From assembly GCA_021154285.1 (NCBI GenBank), contig JAJKIV010000171.1, positions 1 to 49,621 of the forward strand: a DNA stretch of 49,621 nt. The letters are read 5' to 3'. Position 1 is the first letter of the stretch. Each line of letters starts with the position of its first letter. The DNA is from Gemmatimonas sp. Its GTDB lineage: Bacteria > Gemmatimonadota > Gemmatimonadetes > Gemmatimonadales > Gemmatimonadaceae. Under the pieces are notes generated by a model. That model saw only the letters and a program-made list of their open reading frames with translations, searched no databases and had not been told where the DNA came from. Below, piece by piece: positions 1-6,939 of the stretch. A program made the position numbers and the translations under genes.

Positions 1-178
1 CCATGAGACCCAGGTCGAAGTACTTGGGCAGCAGCTCCGGATCGAGCTTGGCCGCCCGCTCCATCGCCTGCACGCGCGGCCGAACCTCGTCATTCGCGAA
101 TGCGGCCACCGCGTCGCGGAACAGCTGCTCATCCTCGGAGAAGACGGTGAGCGGTGGGTGCGCGGTCGTTGTGGTCAT
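1..178 (-). CDS. Acyl-CoA dehydrogenase, N-terminal fragment (cut by window start)
   Basis: Reading the complement from an ATG at 176-178 gives about 59 codons that run off the window edge. The peptide begins MTTTAHPPLTVFSEDEQ and continues through FRDAVAAFANDEVRPRV. This is the usual first-helix pattern of FAD-dependent acyl-CoA dehydrogenases (a short lead, then F-RD-V--F---EV-P). Catalytic and FAD-binding residues lie outside the window, so activity cannot be judged. The start overlaps the stop of the upstream glycosyltransferase gene by four bases (ATGA), so the two are probably translationally coupled. A lipid-oxidation-type enzyme is an unexpected partner for a flippase and a polyprenyl-phosphate glycosyltransferase. 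Another acyl-CoA dehydrogenase-fold enzyme acting on a sugar nucleotide or lipid cannot be excluded. The family call is fairly secure; substrate unknown. Confidence 0.75.
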   Translation of the reverse strand, partial: MTTTTAHPPLTVFSEDEQLFRDAVAAFANDEVRPRVQAMERAAKLDPELLPKYFDLGLM

Positions 179-1284
179 CGGTCGAAGGCTGGTTCTGAAG
201 GTGTTGCGGCGGCGCGTGATGTGGACTGCGTAAGGTAATCGCGAGCCGCCTCGCCCTCCCCCTCGAATCCACGGAGGTCGCCGATGACGTACATCGGCCG
301 CTGCTTCACCTCGTCATAGATCCGGCTCAGGTACTCGCCGACGATGCCGATCATGAGAAGTTGAGCGCCCCCCAGCAACAGGATGACCACGAGTGTCGAT
401 GCCCACCCTCGGACGGTCTGGCTGCCGACAAACCGCTGGTAGATCGCCCAGATCGTCACCAGGATACTGAACGTGGATGCCGTCAATCCCAGATACGTCG
501 CAATGCGCAACGGCACGCGTGAGAACCCGACAATGCCATTGATGCCGAGGCCGAGTGACTTGAAGAACGTGTACTTCGGCTCACCCGCGACCCGCGGCGG
601 TCGCTCGAACGGAACGGCGGTCTGCCGGAAGCCAAGCCAGGCCCGCATCCCGCGGAGATATCGATTGCGCTCCGGCATTCGGTTGAGCAGATCGACGACC
701 CGACGATCCATCAGGCAGAAATCGCCAGTGTCCGCCGGAATGTCGACGTCCGTGAGGCGCCGGAGCAGCCGGTAATACGCGAACGCGATCCCGCGCTTGA
801 GCATGCCCTCCGCGTGCCGCTTGACGCGCTGCGCGTAGACCACGTGATACCCCTCACGCCATCGGGCCACCATTGCCGCGAGAAGCTCGGGTGGGTCCTG
901 GAGGTCCGCATCCATGACCACGACAGCGCTGCCGCGAGCGAAGTGCAGGCCGGCCGTCACGGCCGACTGATGGCCGAAGTTCCGTGAGAAGTGGACGCTG
1001 CGAAACCGCGGGTCGCGCCGCGTCATCTCCGCGATCATTTCCCCGGTCCGATCCCGACTGCCGTCATCGATGAGCACGACCTCGTACGACACGCCAAGCC
1101 CCGCGAGCCGGTCGCGCAGCGTCGCGAAGAGTGCGTCGAGCGTGGCCTCCTCGTTGTAGACGGGGATCACCAGCGAGACCAGCACGGGTTCGTCGCGCGG
1201 TTGGGTTCCGCCCGCGAGCGGCTCCCGCGAGTGGTCGGCGCCACGAGCGTCGACCGGTCGAGCCGTGACCGGAGACTCGATCAT
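175..1284 (-). CDS. Polyprenyl-phosphate glycosyltransferase, GtrB/DPM1-like (GT2)
   Basis: 369 residues. A GT-A domain begins near residue 36 (SLVIPVYNEE), with LIDDGS near 71-76 and the metal/nucleotide motif MDADLQDPPE near 124-133. Two hydrophobic segments follow at about 262-290 and 300-325, ending in GEYLSRIYDEVK, the standard tail of the GtrB/ArnC/DPM1 family. Such enzymes transfer a sugar from a nucleotide donor to undecaprenyl or polyprenyl phosphate at the inner membrane; the lipid-linked sugar is later used by a GT-C enzyme. The ATG overlaps the stop of the flippase gene (ATGA, 1281-1284), and the stop overlaps the acyl-CoA dehydrogenase start. The first ~35 residues are polar and may include surplus N-terminal sequence. 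The GT-C enzyme at 15428-17071 is a possible acceptor-side partner; this is inference. Confidence 0.9.
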   Translation of the reverse strand: MIESPVTARPVDARGADHSREPLAGGTQPRDEPVLVSLVIPVYNEEATLDALFATLRDRLAGLGVSYEVVLIDDGSRDRTGEMIAEMTRRDPRFRSVHFSRNFGHQSAVTAGLHFARGSAVVVMDADLQDPPELLAAMVARWREGYHVVYAQRVKRHAEGMLKRGIAFAYYRLLRRLTDVDIPADTGDFCLMDRRVVDLLNRMPERNRYLRGMRAWLGFRQTAVPFERPPRVAGEPKYTFFKSLGLGINGIVGFSRVPLRIATYLGLTASTFSILVTIWAIYQRFVGSQTVRGWASTLVVILLLGGAQLLMIGIVGEYLSRIYDEVKQRPMYVIGDLRGFEGEGEAARDYLTQSTSRAAATPSEPAFDR

Positions 1285-2963
1285 CCCGGCGACGCGTTAG
1301 GCGCCGGGGCGGCTGCGGGCGACACGCTGGCCGACCCGCCAGACCGCGCCTGCTTGAGCACCCGAACCAGCCCCATCACGTTTTCGCGGAAGAAAAGCCA
1401 GATCGCCGCGGCGTACGCGAGTGCTCCCACGGCAACCTTCAGTGCCAACATGACCAGCAGCGGTAAGTCGCCCGGAATCGCCGCGCTCACGCCAAGCACC
1501 GTGACCGCCATGAGTGTCGTCGACACCAGCGCCGGGGCAATGGCCGGTACGTAATCCCGAATACCGATGCCCAGGTGGCGCGAGACGCGGTGCAGCATTG
1601 GGAAGAGTACGACCGGCGCATGCACGATGATCCACGCCGTCGCGATGCCGACAATCCCCCATCGCGAGCCGACAAAGAACCCGATCGGGAGGCAGATCGC
1701 GGCGGAGATGTTCCGGCGCATCGTGTAACGCGTATCGCCGGTGATCGTGAGCGCCTGTGCGAGAATCGGAGTCAACGAGCGCACCCCCGCGTAGAGCACG
1801 AGCAGACGCAGCGGCACGATTGCCGCCTGCCATTTCGCTCCCACCGCTGCTAGGACGAGCTCACGTGAAACCAGCGCGACTCCGGTGGTGGCCGGGAGGA
1901 GTATCAGCGCAAGCGCTCCCATGATGCGCGTGATGTATCGCGTGAGGAGCGCGCGATCATGCTTCGACGCGGAGAAGATCGATGAGGTGACGCCGTTCAC
2001 GAGCGACACCACCTTGTCCACGATCGAGTAGGCGAGGCTCCACGCAAAGGTGTAGTTCCCGAGCGCTGCCTTGCCGAGCACCTTGCCGGCGACGAAGAAG
2101 TCGGCGCTCTGGGAGATGTACCAGGCAGCGCTCCCGATGAGGATTTCTCGGCTCGTCTTGAGCGTGCCGCGCAGCTCGTGAAACTGCGGCCATCGGAACC
2201 CGAGTGGTTTCCAGAACGTCGCAAGCGTCGTGGCCATGAGTCCTCCAGCCACCGTGCTGATGACGAGTGACCAGTACCGCGCTCCCGCAAATGCGAGCGT
2301 AACAGACGCGGCCGCGGTGACGAGCGCGTTCACTCCGTCCAGTATCGCATACCGGTGGAACTCAAGCTCTCGCTGCATCACGGCCTGTGGGACCGTTCGG
2401 AGCGAGACGAGAATGAAGTTCACGCTCATCACGACGATGATCCACTTGAGGGCGGGTGCGCCGAAAAAGCTCGCGATGAGTCCCGAAACGAGACAGGACA
2501 GCATGAACCCGCCCACCCCGACCAGGGCGGCGAACGTATGCACTTCCGCCAGCGTGGTTCCCCGAAGCTCGCGGAGCGCGATCACGGTCGTGCCCATGCC
2601 GGCCTCGCTGACGAGGATCAGGAAGCCGTAGTAGACGGCGGCCATGCCGACGAGCCCGTAGTCGTCTGGCGAGAGGATCCGTGCGACGACGAGCGTGGAC
2701 GCCCACGCTGCGACCTGGGTGAGCCACTTCACGCTCCCCGTCCAGGCCACGCCCCGCACCAGGCTTCGGTCGAGCGACGCTCGATCGAGCGGCCGATGCC
2801 CGCGGGTGTCCCCGTCGGCGACCGGTATGGGTTGTGAAAGCGAAGGGTCCGTCACGTCTGCTTGAAAGAGAGTCGGCGACGTCGTCGTCGCTCGCGCGTC
2901 GTATGTAGTCGAACCCGCTGGTCGCACCGCGCGGCGGTCCAGCGGCGGCGCACCGATATGCAC
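1281..2963 (-). CDS. Oligosaccharide flippase family protein (Wzx/MOP superfamily)
   Basis: 560 residues, mostly hydrophobic, with about a dozen predicted membrane segments starting near residue 76 (VKWLTQVAAWASTLVVARIL, then SPDDYGLVGMAAVYYGF). The ARILSPDDYGLVGMA signature is typical of polysaccharide-exporter MOP flippases, which move lipid-linked oligosaccharide repeat units across the inner membrane. The first ~70 residues before the first helix are Arg/Thr/Asp-rich and lack a convincing ribosome site at the GTG at 2963. The true start may be further in, for example the GTG that gives VTDPSLSQ. The gene overlaps the GT2 gene by four bases. A divergent intergenic space of about 150 bp separates it from the plus-strand gene at 3113. 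The word CCTAACG encodes Pro-Asn near the C-terminus. Confidence 0.88.
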   Translation of the reverse strand: MHIGAPPLDRRAVRPAGSTTYDARATTTSPTLFQADVTDPSLSQPIPVADGDTRGHRPLDRASLDRSLVRGVAWTGSVKWLTQVAAWASTLVVARILSPDDYGLVGMAAVYYGFLILVSEAGMGTTVIALRELRGTTLAEVHTFAALVGVGGFMLSCLVSGLIASFFGAPALKWIIVVMSVNFILVSLRTVPQAVMQRELEFHRYAILDGVNALVTAAASVTLAFAGARYWSLVISTVAGGLMATTLATFWKPLGFRWPQFHELRGTLKTSREILIGSAAWYISQSADFFVAGKVLGKAALGNYTFAWSLAYSIVDKVVSLVNGVTSSIFSASKHDRALLTRYITRIMGALALILLPATTGVALVSRELVLAAVGAKWQAAIVPLRLLVLYAGVRSLTPILAQALTITGDTRYTMRRNISAAICLPIGFFVGSRWGIVGIATAWIIVHAPVVLFPMLHRVSRHLGIGIRDYVPAIAPALVSTTLMAVTVLGVSAAIPGDLPLLVMLALKVAVGALAYAAAIWLFFRENVMGLVRVLKQARSGGSASVSPAAAPAPNASPG

Positions 2964-3112
2964 GGCGTGCGCCGGTACCAGCTGCCTTCACGTCGGATCC
3001 AGAGGCGTCCGGTGGATCCGTGTTGCAGGGCTGCCACATACAATGTGCACAGTCGGCCATCCCGAGTCACGCCCTCCCAGGCGCCAGGGTATGGTCGTTA
3101 CCGTACTCCTCG

Positions 3113-4831
3113 ATGCCACCCACGCCAAACTCCAGACCGCCGCTCCGAGTCGGGCTGCTCCTCGACTCGTACCAACAGCCGGCCTGGGTGTTGGCCACCA
3201 TCGATGACATCCAAAAGTCGTCCGTCGCAACGATCTCGCTGATCGTGAGAAACGCTTCACCCGGGGCGGTCGTGGGGCCGCGCGGGTCGGCGGCAACGAG
3301 ACTTTCCCGGTGGTACGCCAACCGCCACAGCCTGCTCTTCGCGCTCTATGAGCGGCTCGACCTGCGCAGGTTCGCCGCGGCCGACGATCCGATCCGCATG
3401 ACCGACGCGTCGTCAGCGCTGGCCTCCGTTCCAGCGGTGGACGTCACACCACGCGAAAAGAAGTTCTCGGATTACTTCGACGACGCTGACGTCGATCGCA
3501 TTCTCGCGTACGACCTGGATGTCGCGCTGCGCTTCGGTTTTCGCATCCTGCGCGGCCGCTCGCTCCGCATCGCACGGTATGGTGTGTGGTCGTATCACCA
3601 TGGCGACAATCTCGCCAATCGCGGCGGACCTCCGGGATTCTGGGAAGTCATGGAGGGCGTTCCGACCACCGGCTCGGTTTTGCAGGTCCTGTCCGAGGAC
3701 CTGGACGCCGGCCGGGTGATCTACCGCTCGCAGGCGCGGACGCAGCCGCTGTCGGTGACGAAGAACCGCGCCGGGTACTTCTGGAAGACGTCGGAGTTCG
3801 TGATCCGCAAGCTTCGCGACCTCTACGAGGATGGCGAGAGCGCGCTCGTCGATCCGGAACCCATGGCTCGCCACCCGCAGGCGTACTCGCATCGCCTCTA
3901 CGTCACGCCGAAAAACGCGGAGCTCGCGCCGCACCTCGGTCGCCTCGTGACTCGTTATGCAGGCGTGAAGCTCCGCGAGCTCGCGACGGTCGATCAGTGG
4001 GCGCTCGCCTACCGCTTCGGGTCGAAGACCTCCACGGACCACGTACCCGATCTCGCGCCGTTCCGGTTCAAGCCGATCATCCCGCCGATCGATCGGTTCT
4101 GGGCCGACCCGTTCCCGATGCAGATCGACGGCCGCTTCTACGTGTTATTCGAGGAGCTCAAGTTCCGCTCTCCAAAGGGCACGATCCGCGGCTTCGAGCT
4201 TGGCGAGCAGGGCATGATCGGCGACTCCGTGCCGGTGCTCGAGTGCGACTATCATCTCTCGTATCCGTACACGTTCGAGTGGCGCGGCGAGCGCTTCATG
4301 ATTCCGGAGTCGGTCGCGAATCGGACAGTGCAGCTCTACCGGGCCGTGAAGGCGCCGTACGAATGGGCGCTGGAGCGCGTGCTGCTCACCGACGTGCGGC
4401 TCGTCGACTCATCGGTCGTCGAGATCGACGGGCGCTGGTGGATGTTCGCGGGGACGGTGTCGCGAGGCGGCTCGCGGTGCGATGAGCTGAACATCTACTA
4501 CGCGGATTCTCCGCTCGGGCCCTGGTGCGCGCACCGGAAGAATCCGGTGATCTCCGACGTTAGGCATGCGCGTCCCGCCGGTCGACCGTTTCAGGTTGGC
4601 GATACCTGGTATCGCCCCGCGCAGGACTGCTCGCGCCGCTATGGTTGGGGGGTGACGCTGCGTCGTGTCGTGCGCCTCGATCCGAGCGAGTTCGTGGAGG
4701 AGACCGTGACCAGGTTGACGCCGGACTGGGACCGATCGCTTCTCGCCACACACACGGTCAATGCCGTGAACGGTCTGACGCTGATCGACATGGAGCGACG
4801 GCGGCGCAAGGCGTGGCTGGGCGGCAAATAG
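3113..4831 (+). CDS. Formyltransferase-like domain fused to GINT1-type beta-propeller
   Basis: About 572 residues from the ATG at 3113 (MPPTPNSRPPLRVGLLLDS). The frame is open further upstream, but that stretch shows no domain. The first ~270 residues resemble the formyl-transferase fold: YGVWSYHHGDN, then GGPPGFWEVMEG, PTTGSVLQVL and LDAGRVIY, matching the pattern of methionyl-tRNA formyltransferase-type and sugar N-formyltransferases. The second half (from about FKPIIPPIDRFWADPF) has repeated Trp/Tyr-rich blades (FWADPFP, PYTFEWRGERFMIPES, DSSVVEIDGRWWMFAG, YYADSPLGPW). This resembles the five-bladed propeller of GINT1 N-terminal domains and GH32/43-like folds. A likely role is formylation or glycosyl modification of a polysaccharide sugar; this is inference from family and context. 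The canonical Asn-His-Asp triad of formyltransferases is not obvious. CGTTAGGC lies within the gene at 4558. Confidence 0.72.
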   Translation: MPPTPNSRPPLRVGLLLDSYQQPAWVLATIDDIQKSSVATISLIVRNASPGAVVGPRGSAATRLSRWYANRHSLLFALYERLDLRRFAAADDPIRMTDASSALASVPAVDVTPREKKFSDYFDDADVDRILAYDLDVALRFGFRILRGRSLRIARYGVWSYHHGDNLANRGGPPGFWEVMEGVPTTGSVLQVLSEDLDAGRVIYRSQARTQPLSVTKNRAGYFWKTSEFVIRKLRDLYEDGESALVDPEPMARHPQAYSHRLYVTPKNAELAPHLGRLVTRYAGVKLRELATVDQWALAYRFGSKTSTDHVPDLAPFRFKPIIPPIDRFWADPFPMQIDGRFYVLFEELKFRSPKGTIRGFELGEQGMIGDSVPVLECDYHLSYPYTFEWRGERFMIPESVANRTVQLYRAVKAPYEWALERVLLTDVRLVDSSVVEIDGRWWMFAGTVSRGGSRCDELNIYYADSPLGPWCAHRKNPVISDVRHARPAGRPFQVGDTWYRPAQDCSRRYGWGVTLRRVVRLDPSEFVEETVTRLTPDWDRSLLATHTVNAVNGLTLIDMERRRRKAWLGGK

Positions 4832-4840
4832 AGCTTCTTG

Positions 4841-4887
4841 AACGGCATCACTGAGCTTCGCCGAATTCAGTGTTAGGTCTTGCCGTT
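4841..4887 (+). terminator. Nested inverted repeat after the formyltransferase-like gene, possible terminator
   Basis: Just after the stop at 4831, AACGGCA (4841-4847) can pair with TGCCGTT (4881-4887), and inside it CACTGA (4849-4854) can pair with TCAGTG (4867-4872). There is no adjacent T-run on the plus strand, so this is a weak candidate. The rest of the gap to the convergent gene end at 4999 shows only a T-rich patch near 4951-4959 and a repeated GTCGAC. Confidence 0.3.
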
Positions 4888-4998
4888 ACCCCCACGGTCC
4901 CGGTCGTGTGCCAACGTGGTGCAGTCCTGTGACCTCCGTGGTTCATTCATTTCTTTTTTGCGTCGACCGTGTCGACCAAGGTCGGGGGAGCCATCCCG

Positions 4999-6939
4999 TT
5001 AGGCTGGAGTGTGATCGCGGAACACGTCGAGCGCGAGCTCCACCTTCCCGAACGGCGCCGACACCTGGACGCCCTGCACGGCCGACTTTACACACGCGAG
5101 CATCTCGCGCGCGATCATGATCCCCTCGGCCACCGCGTGCTCTTTCGACTTCTCGTTGGCGCGACGCATCCGCGTGATCACGCTCTCCGGCACCACCACG
5201 CCGGGCACCTCGTTCGCCAGGAATTCCGCGTTGCGGACGGACACGAGCGGCCAGATACCAGCGATCACGGGGATGCGGACGTGATCGATCTCGCCGAGGA
5301 AGCGCTCGAGCTGCGCGACATCGAATACCGGCTGCGTGATCGCATACTCGGCCCCCGCTTCGACCTTGAACTCGAACCGCTTGAGCTCGAGGGCCGGGTC
5401 GACCGCCGCGGGGTTCACCCCAACACCGATCGCATACCGCGTCGGGGCGCCGATGGGGTTGCCGCCCGGGTCGAGCCCGTGATTGAGGTTGCGAACGAGG
5501 TTGGTGAGCCCGATGGAGTCGATGTCGAAGACCGCCGTGGCGTCGGGGTACGGGCCCATCTTCGGCGGGTCGCCCGTAATGACCAGGATGTTTCTGAGCC
5601 CCATCGCCGACGCGCCTAACAAGTCGCTCAGCATGCCGAGCAGGTTGCGGTCGCGGCAGCAGTAGTGTGTGACGGTCTCGATGCCGACCTGCTGCTCGAT
5701 GAGGAGGCTGGTCATGACCGCGCCCATGCGGCTCTGCGCGCGTGGCCCGTCGGGCACATTGACCGCGTCGACGCCTTCGCGCTTCAGGGCTGCGACGTCG
5801 GACAGCATCTTGCTCGCGTCGACCCCGCGCGGCGGAACGATCTCGACGGAGGTGACCATCTCGCCCTTCGCGATCTTCGCAGCGAAATGCGAGCGGTCCG
5901 CCAGCGGAACTGGTGTACAGCCCTTGGACGGGGAACCGGGAACAGGGAACGGGGAACCGCGGCTCCGAGACGCTTCTGTTCCCGGTTCCCCGTTCCCTGT
6001 TCCCGCCGTTCCGGTTCCCGGTTCCCGGTTCCTGGTGCCCGTTATGCGCGGCGCTAACGGCCGGACTCCGGAGACGATCGACCGGATATGATCCGGAGTC
6101 GTCCCGCAGCACCCGCCGATGAGCTTCGCGCCTGCCTGGATGAGATGCCGCGCATACGACGCCATGTATTCAGGGCTCGCCATGTACATGCTGCGCCCGC
6201 CGACATCGCGCGGCATGCCGGCGTTAGGCTGGGCGCTCAGCTTCTTCCGCGTCACGGTCGCCATCTTCTCGATCGCTTCGAGAATGGCCTGCGGGCCGAC
6301 CGAGCAGTTGAGTCCGATGACGTCGACGTCCAGCTGCTCGAGCGTGCGGGCGACATCGTCCGGGCTCGCGCCATACGGCGTGCGCCCGTCGACACCGATC
6401 GTCATCTGCGCGATCACCGGCATCGTCGGGTCGACCGCCCGGGCGGCACGAATGCCCTGGCTGATCTCCGCGAGGTCGCCGAACGTCTCGAGCAGGAAGA
6501 GATCGACCCCACCGTCCCTGAGCGCCTGCATCTGCTCGTGGAACGTCAGGTAGGCCTCTTCGACGCTCGTTGGCCCGTAGGGCTCGATGCGCACGCCTAA
6601 CGGCCCGACGGCGCCAGCCACGAGGTGGTCGTCACCGGCCACCTCGCGCGCGATACGTGCCGCCTCCCGGTTGATCTCCCGGACCTGCGACTCGAGCCCG
6701 TATTGCGAGAGCTTCAGCCGATTCGCGCCGAACGTGTTCGTCTCGAGAACTTCAGCCCCCGCCTTCGCGTACGCGGCGTGGACACCGCGCACGAGATCCG
6801 GCGTCTTGAGGTTGAGCTCATCGTAGCACTGGTTGATGAACACGCCTTTGGCGTACAGCATCGTCCCCATCGCGCCGTCGAAGACGACGACGCGCTCGGG
6901 ATCGAGCAGGCGATTCAACAACCCGGCTCGCGTGGTCAC
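4999..6939 (-). CDS. Bifunctional homocysteine S-methyltransferase / methylenetetrahydrofolate reductase
   Basis: 646 residues, GTG start. The N-terminal half is a homocysteine methyltransferase barrel (VVFDGAMGTMLYAKG near residue 18; zinc ligands in GLNCSVGP and GGCCGTTPDHI near 275). The C-terminal half from about 345 is an MTHFR barrel (VTSVEIVPPRGVDASKM, ITGDPPKMGPYPD, YAITQPVFD). This is the layout of B. subtilis YitJ-type fusions: 5,10-methylene-THF is reduced to 5-methyl-THF and methyl groups reach homocysteine. The GTG overlaps the metH stop (GTGA), so both are in one operon with full MetH. The stop codon lies within GCCTAACG. Odd point: the linker at about residues 300-340 is Gly/Thr/Arg/Pro-rich (for example REPGTGTAGTGNGEPGTE) and is encoded by a GGGAAC-type repeat with a long perfect inverted repeat. 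That stretch is unlikely to be ancestral protein. Confidence 0.93.
   Translation of the reverse strand: MTTRAGLLNRLLDPERVVVFDGAMGTMLYAKGVFINQCYDELNLKTPDLVRGVHAAYAKAGAEVLETNTFGANRLKLSQYGLESQVREINREAARIAREVAGDDHLVAGAVGPLGVRIEPYGPTSVEEAYLTFHEQMQALRDGGVDLFLLETFGDLAEISQGIRAARAVDPTMPVIAQMTIGVDGRTPYGASPDDVARTLEQLDVDVIGLNCSVGPQAILEAIEKMATVTRKKLSAQPNAGMPRDVGGRSMYMASPEYMASYARHLIQAGAKLIGGCCGTTPDHIRSIVSGVRPLAPRITGTRNREPGTGTAGTGNGEPGTEASRSRGSPFPVPGSPSKGCTPVPLADRSHFAAKIAKGEMVTSVEIVPPRGVDASKMLSDVAALKREGVDAVNVPDGPRAQSRMGAVMTSLLIEQQVGIETVTHYCCRDRNLLGMLSDLLGASAMGLRNILVITGDPPKMGPYPDATAVFDIDSIGLTNLVRNLNHGLDPGGNPIGAPTRYAIGVGVNPAAVDPALELKRFEFKVEAGAEYAITQPVFDVAQLERFLGEIDHVRIPVIAGIWPLVSVRNAEFLANEVPGVVVPESVITRMRRANEKSKEHAVAEGIMIAREMLACVKSAVQGVQVSAPFGKVELALDVFRDHTPA
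5930..6040. repeat. GGGAAC/GTTCCC repeat with 23-bp perfect inverted repeat inside a coding linker
   Basis: Two runs of a 6-7 base unit (GGGAACC / GGTTCCC variants) face each other. Bases 5937-5959 are perfectly complementary to 5983-6005, leaving a 23-base loop. Further GGTTCCC units follow to about 6034. The block lies between the two catalytic domains of the fusion enzyme and stays in frame. A related but shorter run occurs in metH near 9531-9562. This looks like a dispersed palindromic repeat tolerated in an interdomain linker. Confidence 0.85.

Noticed and set aside
3-233. 76-residue plus-strand open frame at the window start
   Set aside because: Antisense to the acyl-CoA dehydrogenase start and glycosyltransferase end, which have clear family motifs.
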